A stretch of DNA of 64,000 nt, from assembly GCF_030063455.1 (NCBI RefSeq), contig NZ_JASITB010000005.1, positions 265,592-329,591 on the forward strand. The letters are read 5' to 3'. The notes beneath the pieces are model-generated. The model had not been told where the DNA came from and made no database searches. It was given only the letters and a program-made list of their open reading frames with translations. This DNA comes from Cryobacterium sp. PH31-O1. GTDB lineage: Bacteria; Actinomycetota; Actinomycetes; Actinomycetales; Microbacteriaceae. This document shows positions 7,338-16,987 of the stretch, piece after piece (positions within the stretch are counted from its first letter, which is position 1; every line of letters begins with the position of its first letter). The position numbers were made by a program, and so were the translations under genes.

Positions 7338-8819
7338 ATGCGCGTAGTCGACTTGATTCTGGAACGTTCCCTACAACTTCTGTTGCAATCCCCCGCTTCG
7401 GAGGCGAGTTTGGCGATAGAGGTGAGCGGATGTGCGCCAACCGAGCTGATGGATCCCACACCATTTCTCGATCCATTCTCCCTCCTGCTCACCAGCGGAA
7501 TCGGCATGAACTTCTCTGATGAACTCACCTGGGATGCGTTTGTGGAACGTTTGGTCGCTGTCCCCGTGTGTGCCATCGTCTTCGCCACCGGAATGGCCCA
7601 TCGCGTGCTTCCGCCCGGGTTGATCGCGGCCTGCACCCACCACGATGTTCCTCTTCTTGAAGTACCGGCGGCCGTTCCTCCGCTCCAGGTCAACCGCTAC
7701 ATCGAAAGTGTCATGCAGGCCGAGCGCCTCGCGGTGGTCAACCGCGGCTGGACCCTGGCCGACGAGTGTGCTCGCTTAGCCAATCAAGATGCCGAGGTCG
7801 TCACCCTGCTCGCTACCGTCTACAACGTCATCCAGTCGCCCCTGGCCGTTTACGATGCCTATGGCATGGTTATCGCGCAGTATCCTGCCCTGGCCACCTG
7901 GACGTCGGGCGTACGCACCAAACCACAGGTCGGAATCCTCAATATTCCGTTGCCGATGGGCCTGAATAATCCGTGCCGGCTTGCCATCAGGGAGACGCAT
8001 GGTGAGCAACCACTCGCTTCGCTCCTTGGTCCGGTCGCGTCCATTATTGCTCTGCAGCTCAACCGCTCGGTCACGGTAGATGCCAGCCGCCAGCAGGAAA
8101 TCAAGAGTTTTGTGCTCGCCTGCGAATCGTGGGAGGAAGCAAGCCATCTTGAGGTTCGCAAGGCATTTCAAGACATTGGACTGGATCCGCGGGTGGAGAC
8201 ATCCGTTTTGGTTGCTGACATGGGCGGTGAATTTGCCTCGACGTCGTGGCAATTACGCGTTGCCCTGCACGAGAAATTTCACACCGTGCGCGTCACCGAG
8301 TTCGCCGACCGCCTTGTGGCCCTCACGCAGAACCCGCGCGATGACTTTGCCGGAGTGGCCGAGCGGTTACTGCACATTCATGATCGGCAACCTCTGGTCC
8401 TGAAAAGTGCCACCCCGAGCCTGTTCGAGTTGCGCTTGTCGGTCGTGCACCTGCTGCAGCTGGTTCAACACGCCGATCGCCCGCAGCTCGCGCCGGAGTT
8501 GGGCCTTTCCGCTGTGGTGACCGCCACCGCCGGCCGCGGCGCCAGGGAGGCAGCACGCAAGCTGCTCGCGCCCCTCCTCGAGCACGACCAGAAACGTACT
8601 GGTCCCCTTCTAGAAACGCTGCGCGCCTATCTCGACAATGATGCTCAGCCTTCAAAAACCTGTGCCGCCCTGTTCATTCATCGCAATTCCTTAAACTACC
8701 GGCTGCGCAAAATAGAAGCTCTGCTCCGGTTGAACCTGAATTCGGTCGAGGGTCAGGCCACCTGCTTGTTTGCCCTGCGCCTGGTCGCCGTGAGCGAAAC
8801 CTACGTGAACGAAACCTAA
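7338..8819 (+). CDS. PucR-family transcriptional regulator
   Basis: 493 residues with the PucR layout: an N-terminal ligand-binding region (PF07905-like, about 1-130, beginning MRVVDLILERSLQLL), a central GGDEF-like region and a C-terminal helix-turn-helix around IHRNSLNYRLRKIEALLRL. PucR proteins activate purine/amide degradation genes in response to a pathway intermediate. It is divergent from pxpA and convergent with the NCS1 permease, from which a hairpin terminator separates it. I preferred ATG 7338 (AGGG eight bases upstream) to the in-frame GTG 7308, which lies inside the TTGTGCACAA palindrome. Confidence 0.85.
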   Translation: MRVVDLILERSLQLLLQSPASEASLAIEVSGCAPTELMDPTPFLDPFSLLLTSGIGMNFSDELTWDAFVERLVAVPVCAIVFATGMAHRVLPPGLIAACTHHDVPLLEVPAAVPPLQVNRYIESVMQAERLAVVNRGWTLADECARLANQDAEVVTLLATVYNVIQSPLAVYDAYGMVIAQYPALATWTSGVRTKPQVGILNIPLPMGLNNPCRLAIRETHGEQPLASLLGPVASIIALQLNRSVTVDASRQQEIKSFVLACESWEEASHLEVRKAFQDIGLDPRVETSVLVADMGGEFASTSWQLRVALHEKFHTVRVTEFADRLVALTQNPRDDFAGVAERLLHIHDRQPLVLKSATPSLFELRLSVVHLLQLVQHADRPQLAPELGLSAVVTATAGRGAREAARKLLAPLLEHDQKRTGPLLETLRAYLDNDAQPSKTCAALFIHRNSLNYRLRKIEALLRLNLNSVEGQATCLFALRLVAVSETYVNET

Positions 8820-8833
8820 GCGGTCACGTCAAA

Positions 8834-8865
8834 CGGCGTGGAAGCGCCGAAGCACTTCCACGCCG
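8834..8865. terminator. Bidirectional hairpin terminator between pucR and the permease
   Basis: CGGCGTGGAAG (8834-8844) and CTTCCACGCCG (8855-8865) form a perfect 11-bp stem with a 10-base loop, between the ends of two convergent genes (8819 and 8881). Confidence 0.75.
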
Positions 8866-8880
8866 CTGGCGTGAAATGGA

Positions 8881-10269
8881 TTACGCGGCAGAGGTGACCA
8901 AGGCGGTCTTTGACGACGTCGAGTTCCACAGCGTTGCATACACAGCGGATGCCACCACAGCGGTCAGGATCGGACCCCACGTGGCGCCAACCCCGGCAAG
9001 ATCGGCGTTGAACAGACCCAATTGCAGCATGATGATGCCGGCCAGTGTGGCAACGATCCACGCGATCAGGCCCGAGTTGTTGAATCTGCGGTAGTGCACG
9101 TCCTCCAGCATGCCGTGCTCCTGCGCCCGTCCCCGGGTGATGAGGATGTGCGTCATGGCGATAGCAACCCACGCAGTGACGAGGACCCCCTGCCAGGCAA
9201 GTGCCAGCAAAATGTATTTGACGATGGGCAGGAGCATCAGGAGAAAGATGATTACTGACGAGGTCAAGACCCAGACCAGGTTGGGCATCTTAATGCGGAA
9301 CACCCGCTCGCCGAACGATTTCAGGTTGGCCGCGCCCAGGTAGTAGTTGGCCGTGTTGATGCGGGTTTGGGAAACAAAGACCACGATGAGTCCGAGAATT
9401 CCCATCATCGACACGATGCCGCCAGCAATCCCCGTCTCCGAGGCCTCCAGCCCGGGAATGGTGAAGGTGAGGAAGATGCCGACAAGGGCGCTGAAGCCGT
9501 ACGCTAGAAGGTAGAACACCCAGCCGAAGCTCCAGCGTTGGTGAAATTTGGTGTCTTTGCGCTTGCCGAGAGAGGCGTAGTCGATGGTGAACATCATCAT
9601 GATCCAGACGCCCATGTACGCGGCGAAGGTGGCGAGCCAGCCCGGTCCGCCCATGGTGACGGCCAGCCCGGTATCTGGCTGCTGGGTGAGCCAGGTGCTG
9701 CTGAACCCGTACTGCACACCCGCCCACACGACGGCGGCGACGAGGCCACCGATGTACACCGGGAGCAGCACACCGTTGAGCTTATCGAGGAACCGGCGTG
9801 CACCGCCCAGAATGAGCGGTGTGGAATATGCCACGACGATGAGGTACCACATCCACATCTCGCCCCCGAAGGCTACCTGGAAGGCGTAGGCCACAATCGA
9901 CCCCTCGAATACGGCGTAGTAGATAGCGACCAGGGCGAAGATAATGGTGGCGATGGCCGACCCGGCGGTACCGAGAATGGTGCGTGAAAACAGCGCTACG
10001 GTGGTGCGATTATTGATGGCGTATTTTGACAACACGCGGTTGATCAGGCCGTAGGCCACGATTGTCAGGGCCAGGCCGATCAGCGCATCCTTGGTGCCAT
10101 AGGCCACGGCCAGGGCAGCTCCGATGTAAACGAAGAACATGGCACTCGCGACGCCGTACCAGGCCATCGACAGCGAGCCCTTGGTCATCTGGTCTTCGTC
10201 GTTACCCTCACGGTAGAGGGCGTCGGTCGCCTCAACCGTGTTATTGCTGCCGGTCAAATTCACGTTCAC
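8881..10269 (-). CDS. NCS1-family permease (cytosine/hydantoin/allantoin type)
   Basis: 462 residues with about twelve membrane spans. The N-terminus (AMFFVYIGAALAVAYG after a short cytoplasmic tail) and NYYLGAANLKSFGER are typical of the CodB/cytosine branch of NCS1 proton or sodium symporters. The family imports nucleobases, hydantoins and allantoin. Here it sits just downstream of hyuA/hyuB and beside pucR, so a cyclic amide or hydantoin-like compound is a better guess than cytosine. It has its own 271-bp upstream region with a TGTGCA-type inverted repeat. Confidence 0.85.
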   Translation of the reverse strand: MNVNLTGSNNTVEATDALYREGNDEDQMTKGSLSMAWYGVASAMFFVYIGAALAVAYGTKDALIGLALTIVAYGLINRVLSKYAINNRTTVALFSRTILGTAGSAIATIIFALVAIYYAVFEGSIVAYAFQVAFGGEMWMWYLIVVAYSTPLILGGARRFLDKLNGVLLPVYIGGLVAAVVWAGVQYGFSSTWLTQQPDTGLAVTMGGPGWLATFAAYMGVWIMMMFTIDYASLGKRKDTKFHQRWSFGWVFYLLAYGFSALVGIFLTFTIPGLEASETGIAGGIVSMMGILGLIVVFVSQTRINTANYYLGAANLKSFGERVFRIKMPNLVWVLTSSVIIFLLMLLPIVKYILLALAWQGVLVTAWVAIAMTHILITRGRAQEHGMLEDVHYRRFNNSGLIAWIVATLAGIIMLQLGLFNADLAGVGATWGPILTAVVASAVYATLWNSTSSKTALVTSAA

Positions 10270-10471
10270 TGTGTACCTCCACTAGGGCCGGTGACGACCG
10301 GCAAAATGTTTCGTGATTGGTGACGCCAACTACTCTGATTGACTACCGGAGCGACCGCGTCGTTGTGGTCGCCGCCGCTTTTGAAATCCGTGGCCGATTG
10401 GCATTCTGCAAGTATGTGAAGCCCCTGTGGATTGCGGCCAGTAGGCAAGTGCCAGAGAATATGCCCCGAAG

Positions 10472-10485
10472 TTGTGCAGATGCAC
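10472..10485. promoter_or_regulatory. TGTGCA-type inverted repeat upstream of the NCS1 permease
   Basis: TTGTGCAGATGCAC contains GTGCA and TGCAC separated by two bases. It lies in the gap between the end of hyuB (10541) and the start of the permease (10269). It shares the core TGTGCA with the pxpA, hyuA and ABC-importer upstream regions. Confidence 0.35.
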
Positions 10486-10540
10486 TGGCACGTGCCGTAC
10501 TCGTGAAACCGGCTGTGCGGCTCTATACCTGTGTTGCTGC

Positions 10541-12538
10541 CTAGACGACCGGAAGCCAGTGGGAAGAGGAACGACGTTCCATCAGTGCTCGGTGCTCTTG
10601 GGTGGTCTGCGCAAACAGCTCGCCCGTGCCCCAGTCGAGGATTACTCCGTAGCGACGAATCACGTCGAGCATGTCGAGATCACCGCTGATATACCGCGCC
10701 GACACCTGCTCCGGGTCTTCCGCCAGCCAGCCCAGGCGCTGTTGCGCGATGTCCCGGCGAAGTGCAACACTCGCCTCCTCATCAACCACGTAGTCGTCCA
10801 GGTCGGGATCGATTGCCGTGATGACGACGCCGTAGTCTTTCGCCGCACGCCCGAGCGAGACGTAGCCGTCAATGACATCATCGAGAACCTCAGGGTAACT
10901 GCGTTCGAGCGGGTCCCCGTAGCCACCGCCGCCAGCCGACGGCCGCACGAACGAGTCGCCCGACTGCACGGGAACGGAGGAGAAATTGGAACCGAGAAAG
11001 CGTTCCCCAACTGTGCCCTTATTTAGCCAGACTCCGTGCGGAATCGACGGCAGGCCACCCTCGATCCCCCAGGTAATGGAACGCGCACGGTCACAGCAGT
11101 AACTCATGACGGCGTTCTGGGCGTCGGTGAGCATGCCGCCCTTTTCGATACCGACACCGCCGCGAAAACGACCGGGGCCGCCTGAGTCCATGCCGATCTG
11201 GTGCATTGAAGTCAGCACCGGCGACAGGCGTTCCTGGCCCTCCACCGGCTGAACGGCGAGCCCAGCACCGAAGACGGGAGCGGTAGCGCCGCTGCCGTCC
11301 TTACTCGCGCGACCACCCCAGCCACCGGCCATCCAGTCGTACCACATGAAGTACGGGCTCTCCTCGGTGCGACCGTCTTTACCGCCGACCAGGAGATACT
11401 CAAGGTTGAAGGCACAGGCCATTGCCCGCTCGGGCATAATCTTCGACCAAATCTCAAAGATTCCGTTCATGAGCTTCTCATATGGGCCGGAGCAGAATCC
11501 GGTCACCGCGTTCGGCCAGCCGGCGTTCACGACCGTTCCCTCCGGTCCGATGTCGGCGGTGACCGCGGCGTAGAAGCCGGAGTTGAGCGGAACATCCGGA
11601 AAGAAGGTTTTCGTTCCGGCATAGATGGCCGAGAACGTCGTGCCGTAGCCGGAGTTGAGGAACGTCGCCACGACGGGAGCTGAACCGGCGAGATCGTAGT
11701 GAATACCGTTGTCATCAATGGTCAGCTTGATTTTGATCGGCACCAGTCCCTCGTCTTTACCGGGGTCGTTGTCCATGTAGTCCGTGGTTTCCCACACACC
11801 GTGGGGCAGCGTTTCCAGGCGGCGTCGAACCGTGCGTTCCACATAGTCCTGGGTCTCCTGCATGGCGTGCTGCACGGTTGCCTTGGAGTAGCGGTCGACG
11901 AGCCGAAGAACTTCACGTTCGCACACGGCGGTGGCTTCAGACTGCGCGTGTAAATCGCCCATTGCTTGGCGCGGCGCCCGGGTATTCGAGACCAGCAGTT
12001 GGGCAACGTCGTGCAGAAACTTACCGCGGCTCCAGATGCGCACCGGGGTGATGCGCAGTCCCTCCCCGAAGTGTTCCTTGGCATTCACGTCGAACGAACC
12101 GGGAACGTTGCCACCGATGTCGGCCCAGTGGCCCTTGTTTTGAGCGAAGGCGATGACCTCGCCATCGGAGAAGATCGGGCGAATGAAGCTCACGTCGTTG
12201 AAGTGGGTTCCACCACGATACGGGTCATTGATAGCGAAAACATCGCCAGGGTTGATGTCCGTTCCGAATTCCTCAAGCACCGCCTTGCACTGAAAGTGCA
12301 GGGTTCCCACGTGCACGGCAATATCACCGCTGCCCTGCATCACAGTATTTCCGGCGGCATCGCACAGTGCCGATGAGAAGTCCCGGGAATAGATGACGAA
12401 GGAGTAGCAGGTGCGAAGAATCTGCTCACTCATCAGGTCGACGCTCGTAGCGAATGCGTTTTTGAGCACTTCAAAGGTCACCGGATCCAGGGTCCCGGTG
12501 GGCTCCGGCACGGTCGTGGTGGCGACTGTTTCAGACAT
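10541..12538 (-). CDS. hyuB: Hydantoinase/oxoprolinase B-family protein (ATP-dependent cyclic amide hydrolase, subunit B)
   Basis: 665 residues, full length for the HyuB/HydB family. Visible family features are LDPVTFEVLKNAF at the start, INDPYRGGTHFNDV near residue 115 and the glycine-rich SAGGGGYGDPLERS towards the C-terminus. With HyuA it forms an ATP-dependent amidohydrolase of the kind that opens 5-oxoproline, N-methylhydantoin, acetophenone-type substrates or caprolactam. The ATG overlaps the stop of hyuA by one base (TGATG), with AAGGAG inside hyuA as its ribosome site, so the two are translationally coupled. ATG 12538 is the start; 12 upstream codons are inside hyuA. Confidence 0.9.
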   Translation of the reverse strand: MSETVATTTVPEPTGTLDPVTFEVLKNAFATSVDLMSEQILRTCYSFVIYSRDFSSALCDAAGNTVMQGSGDIAVHVGTLHFQCKAVLEEFGTDINPGDVFAINDPYRGGTHFNDVSFIRPIFSDGEVIAFAQNKGHWADIGGNVPGSFDVNAKEHFGEGLRITPVRIWSRGKFLHDVAQLLVSNTRAPRQAMGDLHAQSEATAVCEREVLRLVDRYSKATVQHAMQETQDYVERTVRRRLETLPHGVWETTDYMDNDPGKDEGLVPIKIKLTIDDNGIHYDLAGSAPVVATFLNSGYGTTFSAIYAGTKTFFPDVPLNSGFYAAVTADIGPEGTVVNAGWPNAVTGFCSGPYEKLMNGIFEIWSKIMPERAMACAFNLEYLLVGGKDGRTEESPYFMWYDWMAGGWGGRASKDGSGATAPVFGAGLAVQPVEGQERLSPVLTSMHQIGMDSGGPGRFRGGVGIEKGGMLTDAQNAVMSYCCDRARSITWGIEGGLPSIPHGVWLNKGTVGERFLGSNFSSVPVQSGDSFVRPSAGGGGYGDPLERSYPEVLDDVIDGYVSLGRAAKDYGVVITAIDPDLDDYVVDEEASVALRRDIAQQRLGWLAEDPEQVSARYISGDLDMLDVIRRYGVILDWGTGELFAQTTQEHRALMERRSSSHWLPVV

Positions 12539-14574
12539 CAGATCTCCTTCAGGTGGATGAGGATATTCATCCACTCGTCTATTACGGCGGTGGTGTGAGG
12601 CGGAATCACGGTGGTGGAATCGAATTGATCGACAATGGCCGGGCCGCTAAACATGGCGCCGGCGGGCATGTTGTCTCGCTCAAACACCGGGGTGTCAATC
12701 CATCCCAGCTCCCCGAAGTACACCGGACGAATTTCGCGAGGTGTTCCCGGATCGGCGTTGAGTTCCACGGCCGGTTTAAAAGACGGTTTGGGAGTTTTTC
12801 CAATGGCGGTGAGGTGCAGCTGATAGACCTCCACCGGCTGGTCTTTCTGACTGAACGCGAATTCACGTTCGTGTTGCTCGTGAAAAGTTTCCACTGCTTC
12901 GGCCAAAGCACTGGGGCCCGAACCGATGCCGACCGACAGGGAACGCCACTGGCCCAGATAGCGCATGGAGATCTGCCGCTGCAACAGGGCGTTCTCGTCC
13001 GCGACGCGCTCCTGGCGCAGGCGTGCCATGGCCTCGCTTTCCAGCGACGTGTACAGACCTTCTAACTCATCGGTGTCGGCATCGGCGGCGATCCCCGTGA
13101 ACATGGTGGACAGGTCGTGACGAATGTCGACGAGCAAGCAGCCCAAAGCGGATGCCACACCCGGGTTAGGCGGAATGATCACCGTAGGAATGTTCAGCTC
13201 CCTGGCCACCTCCGCCCCGTGCAGGGCTCCGGCCCCACCAAAGGCAACGAGTGCAAAATCGCGGGGGTCGTGCCCGCGACGGATGGAGACCAGCCGCACG
13301 GCATCCGCCATGTTGGCGTTGGCTACCTGAATCACTGCGTGTGCCGCCTCGGCGTCAGACATGTTCAGCGGGCCTCCGATGACACTCTTGATAGCCGTCG
13401 TTGCCAGATCCTTATTCAGGTTCTTCGCACCTCCGGCCAGCGACGTGCCCAAGCGACCGAGCACCACGTTGGCATCGGAGTTCGTGGGTTGGTCACCGCC
13501 GGTGTCGTAGCAGGCGGGGCCGGGATCGGCACCAGCGGACTGCGGCCCGTTTCGGAGGGAGCCGGCAATGTCGATGTAGGCGAGGGAGCCGCCGCCAGCT
13601 CCGATCGTGAGCACATCAATGCTGGGGAAAATGATGGGGTGGCCATACTCCACCTCCCACTCCTTGGTTATACGCAGTTCCCCGTTGCTCACCAGGGCAA
13701 TATCGGTTGAGGTGCCGCCCATATCGAGGCCGACAGCATTTTCGTAGCCGCACTGCTGGGCCACGTGCTTGGCCGCGATTGCACCGGCCGCAATTCCCGA
13801 GGCCGCGAGGCGCACCGGGTACCGCTCGACCATGCGGGGTGTCATTGATCCACCGCCCGAATGCAGCACGAGCAGGTCGCCCTTGTAACCGCCGGCTTTG
13901 AGCTGGTCGGAGAGCCGATTGACATAGCCGGATACCAGCGGGGCAAGGACGGCGTTGGCGACGGTGGTGTTGAATCGGTCGTGCTCAAAAATCTCGGGCA
14001 GAATTTCAGCGGATGTCGACACGGTCGCGTTGGGCAGTTCTTCCTCGAGAATTTCCCGCATCCGAACTTCATTCTGTGGATTCGCGTAGGAGTTCATAAA
14101 GCACACCGCCACGGTGTTCACATTGCGTTTACGCAACAGCTGCGCAACACGGCGGGCATCCGCTTCATCGAGGGGCAGGACGGTGTTGCCGGCATAGTCG
14201 ATTCGTTCCGACACTTCAAAACGGTCTCGACGTCGAATGTAGGGACCGGATACATCTTTGTAGGCGTCCCACAGGTCATCTTTGGTGCCATCGCGAATTT
14301 CGATGACGTCGCGAAAACCCCGGGTGGTCACCATGGCTGCGGGTGGAAAATTTCGGGTGATCAGCGCGTTGGTGGCCACGGTCGTTCCGTGGGAGAACAG
14401 CGTGACGTTGGCGAGGTCGATGTTGGCCCTGGCAACACCGTTCATGACGGCGACCAGCGGGTCATGCGGCGTCGATGGGACTTTGGTTACCCGGATCTTG
14501 TGCGATTCCTCGTCAAATATACAAACGTCGGTAAATGTGCCGCCGACATCGACGGCAACTCGGACTTGCGACAT
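12538..14574 (-). CDS. hyuA: Hydantoinase/oxoprolinase A-family protein (ATP-dependent cyclic amide hydrolase, subunit A)
   Basis: 678 residues. It shows the actin-like ATPase fold of HyuA: RVAVDVGGTFTDVCIFDE at residues 4-20, SHGTTVATNALITR near 63 and a second phosphate loop GLDMGGTSTDIALV near 285. The subunit binds ATP and activates the amide for hydrolysis with HyuB. The ATG at 14574 follows GGAGGA by five bases; earlier in-frame sequence lacks family similarity. The gene is divergent from a second PucR regulator, and the gap carries AGACT-GTGCA-AGTCT. The substrate is not fixed by sequence; lactams or hydantoins fit the neighbours. Confidence 0.9.
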   Translation of the reverse strand: MSQVRVAVDVGGTFTDVCIFDEESHKIRVTKVPSTPHDPLVAVMNGVARANIDLANVTLFSHGTTVATNALITRNFPPAAMVTTRGFRDVIEIRDGTKDDLWDAYKDVSGPYIRRRDRFEVSERIDYAGNTVLPLDEADARRVAQLLRKRNVNTVAVCFMNSYANPQNEVRMREILEEELPNATVSTSAEILPEIFEHDRFNTTVANAVLAPLVSGYVNRLSDQLKAGGYKGDLLVLHSGGGSMTPRMVERYPVRLAASGIAAGAIAAKHVAQQCGYENAVGLDMGGTSTDIALVSNGELRITKEWEVEYGHPIIFPSIDVLTIGAGGGSLAYIDIAGSLRNGPQSAGADPGPACYDTGGDQPTNSDANVVLGRLGTSLAGGAKNLNKDLATTAIKSVIGGPLNMSDAEAAHAVIQVANANMADAVRLVSIRRGHDPRDFALVAFGGAGALHGAEVARELNIPTVIIPPNPGVASALGCLLVDIRHDLSTMFTGIAADADTDELEGLYTSLESEAMARLRQERVADENALLQRQISMRYLGQWRSLSVGIGSGPSALAEAVETFHEQHEREFAFSQKDQPVEVYQLHLTAIGKTPKPSFKPAVELNADPGTPREIRPVYFGELGWIDTPVFERDNMPAGAMFSGPAIVDQFDSTTVIPPHTTAVIDEWMNILIHLKEI

Positions 14575-14640
14575 TGGTTGTCCTCCGGACTGTTTCAGGT
14601 TGTGGTCAAGTATGGGTACGCTTTTCGGCTCAGTCACTGG

Positions 14641-14655
14641 AGACTGTGCAAGTCT
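14641..14655. promoter_or_regulatory. Inverted repeat AGACT-GTGCA-AGTCT between hyuA and pucR
   Basis: Perfect 5-bp arms around GTGCA in the 187-bp gap between divergent starts (14574 and 14762). Eight bases further right lies a T-tract followed by GGATAAAC (14663-14677), and a nearly identical T-tract plus GATAAAAC occurs at 16852-16866 before the ABC importer. Confidence 0.4.
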
Positions 14656-14761
14656 TCCGGCATTTTTTTGGATAAACTCCAAAGCATCGCTACTTCTGCC
14701 GCACGTCGTCGTCTGGACCACACCGACGGCTCGATCGAACGCTGAAAGATTTGGAGTCAAC

Positions 14762-16342
14762 GTGGCAATCACCCTCGGCGAAGTCGTCAGTCAAGCGAGC
14801 CTCGGACTAATCGCCATCGTGCCAGGTGACGGGCGCAGCGCTGTTCTCGGCGCGCGAACGAGCGAACTCGGCGACCCTGGGCGCTGGGTTGAACCGGGTA
14901 CGATCATGCTCACTACCGGGCTCCTCTTCATCGGCCATGAACGTGACGAAGGCCAGGCACTGTCATTGATCAGGAACATGCGTGAGGCGAAGACCACCGC
15001 GATGTTTTTCGGGGTGGGTGTGCATTTCGATGAGGTGCCACCGGCGCTGGTCGTGGCTGCGCGAGCAGAAAATTTTCCCCTCTATACCGTGGCCGCCGAC
15101 GTGCCATTTTATGCCATTGAGAATTTTGTTAACCAATCCAAACTCTCCGCGGATGCTTACCTGCTCCGGCGGGCGGGATGGTTTATGAACGAACTTCTGC
15201 AAAGCATGTCGGCAGACCAGCCAATCGAGGCGCTGATCGCGAAGCTGGCTTCTTCCTGTCGTGGCTCAGCCGTGCTCTACGAGGACTCTGGACGCGTCGT
15301 CGCCTCGGCGGGCGAGGGCCCCATCCGCCTTATGTGGACGGAAATGCAGCGGTCGGGAGGGGTGCAAGACCGATTCACCGTTGGCCGTTGGGATGCCATT
15401 GGAAAGTCGCTGGTGCTGCGGGGAAAGACCTACCGTCTTGTTCTGGCCAGCCGCAATTCCACCATGCTTGATGACCTCGGCGATGTTCTTCTGCAGACTA
15501 CGCAACGCCTCTTGGGCGCCATTAATGGCATCACGCAAATAGGGCTGTCACGCGAACTGTATGAAAATGCGCAGTTGCTGGTCGCTTTGCAAGATGGAAT
15601 CTCTCCATCGCGCGAACACCGCTATTGGAATCGCATGAACCCGTTTCGATTCACCGCCTACGAGCCCCTGAGGGCCGTAGCTATTTCGACCCCCTCTGGT
15701 GATCCCGCCCCCAAGCACCTCATCGAAGGATTGCTGCAAGAAGCGGCGTTAGTGGGCCTCGGCCTGCTTCTCGATGAGAATGGCGGGGGGTCACGAACCA
15801 TGGCCAGCATTCATGCTTTGGTGTCCAATTCGGCCGTCCTGCCTGAGTGGCTCAACCTCGCCGGTTCTGAACTCGTCGTCGGCGCCTCGGAACCCTTCAG
15901 CGAACTGGCCAGCACTCCTATGGCCTTTCGAGAGGCCGAAACGGCGCTCGAAATTGCCCGGCGCCGCGCGACCCAGACCGACCGGCATCCGGGAGCGCAA
16001 CGCAGCGTGGTGCGCCTCGACGAAGTAGACCTCGCCAGTTGGCTGTTGGCTCGTCGTGAGGCGCCTCAGCTTGAAGACAAACTTCGCAAGTTCATCGCCA
16101 CCCTCAATTTGGATAGCGACCTCATTGGCACCCTGATCGTGTATCTCGGCCTGGATCAGGACGTCGGGCGAAGTGCCCGGCATCTTTTTGTACATGCCAA
16201 TACGATTCGGTATCGGCTACATAAGTGCGAGGAATTACTCGGGAAACCGATCAGCGATACCGCCACCGTCGCTAACCTGTACCTGGCCTTTCAGGACCAA
16301 ATATTGGCCCTCCAAGACCGCCTAGAATATCAAGGCGAGTAA
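14762..16342 (+). CDS. PucR-family transcriptional regulator (second copy)
   Basis: 526 residues with the PucR domain order: N-terminal ligand-binding region (ITLGEVVSQASLGLIAIVPG onward), central region and C-terminal helix-turn-helix (LFVHANTIRYRLHKCEELLG). It differs substantially from the PucR at 7338, so it is a paralogue and not a recent duplicate. The start is GTG 14762, with GGAG five bases upstream; the open frame extends further 5' but without a ribosome site. Divergent from hyuA, it most likely controls hyuAB and perhaps the nearby cupin and ABC importer. Confidence 0.85.
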   Translation: MAITLGEVVSQASLGLIAIVPGDGRSAVLGARTSELGDPGRWVEPGTIMLTTGLLFIGHERDEGQALSLIRNMREAKTTAMFFGVGVHFDEVPPALVVAARAENFPLYTVAADVPFYAIENFVNQSKLSADAYLLRRAGWFMNELLQSMSADQPIEALIAKLASSCRGSAVLYEDSGRVVASAGEGPIRLMWTEMQRSGGVQDRFTVGRWDAIGKSLVLRGKTYRLVLASRNSTMLDDLGDVLLQTTQRLLGAINGITQIGLSRELYENAQLLVALQDGISPSREHRYWNRMNPFRFTAYEPLRAVAISTPSGDPAPKHLIEGLLQEAALVGLGLLLDENGGGSRTMASIHALVSNSAVLPEWLNLAGSELVVGASEPFSELASTPMAFREAETALEIARRRATQTDRHPGAQRSVVRLDEVDLASWLLARREAPQLEDKLRKFIATLNLDSDLIGTLIVYLGLDQDVGRSARHLFVHANTIRYRLHKCEELLGKPISDTATVANLYLAFQDQILALQDRLEYQGE

Positions 16343-16343
16343 A

Positions 16344-16622
16344 TCAGGCGAGTTTTTCGACCTCGACGAAGACGACCGTGCGGGTGCCGCGGTTTTCCAC
16401 GGTGTGCTCGGCACCGGAGGGGCGCGTGTAGCTTTCTCCAATGCGAATGTCGGCGACGATCTCGGACCCGTCGGCGTTGATCACGTGCATGGTTTCATTC
16501 ACGAGAGGCACGACCACATATTCATGTTCATGTACGTGCATGGGAATGGCATCGCCCGGTTCAATCGTCCACTTGGTGGAACGAAAAATTCCGTTGTCAA
16601 TTTGCGTTGTGCTGGACGCCAT
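16344..16622 (-). CDS. Small cupin-domain protein
   Basis: 92 residues forming a single cupin barrel. The metal-binding motif is MHVHEHEYVVVPL (His-X-His and Glu), and PSGAEHTVENRG supplies the second-motif histidine. It may be a small dioxygenase, isomerase or ligand sensor. It ends one base from the PucR stop (convergent). Placed between two regulators and a polyamine-type importer, it probably belongs to the same catabolic island, but no reaction can be assigned. Confidence 0.8.
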   Translation of the reverse strand: MASSTTQIDNGIFRSTKWTIEPGDAIPMHVHEHEYVVVPLVNETMHVINADGSEIVADIRIGESYTRPSGAEHTVENRGTRTVVFVEVEKLA

Positions 16623-16987
16623 TGTTTTGTCCTATCGTTTGATTGATATGCAAGCGATCCTATCGACTCCTCCGCGGCGGTCCCTGCCGTCTGCCCGTCG
16701 CGTGCGCCACCTCTCGGCCACCAGAATTGGGTTTCTTGCCGAGCGAAATAGACGACCACCTGCCCCGTAAATTCGTCACAGTAACCACGGCGCGGTACAG
16801 AATTGTTATCAACTTGGCACTTTTTGCGTAGTTTTCGTCTTTTCGGGCGGCTTTTTTTGATAAAACGTGTGCACATCGAGACCGGACTTGCTACATTTGC
16901 CGTACCGATCCTTCAAACGAGTAAAGCGTCGGATCTACACAGCCAGCCTCAAAGGGTTCACAACGGAGTGAGAGAAGAAGGTTCAGC
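16623..16987. promoter_or_regulatory. Divergent upstream region of the cupin and the ABC importer
   Basis: 365 bp without a gene. It contains a T-tract with GATAAAAC (16852-16866) and directly after it GTGTGCACAT with the palindrome TGTGCACA (16868-16875), the same core as at 7306, 10472 and 14641. The importer's ribosome site AAGAAGG is at 16975-16981. No confident -10/-35 pair was identified. Confidence 0.4.

Noticed and set aside
13861..14745. Plus-strand 294-codon frame opposite hyuA
   Set aside because: Antisense shadow; hyuA carries two clear actin-like phosphate loops on the minus strand.
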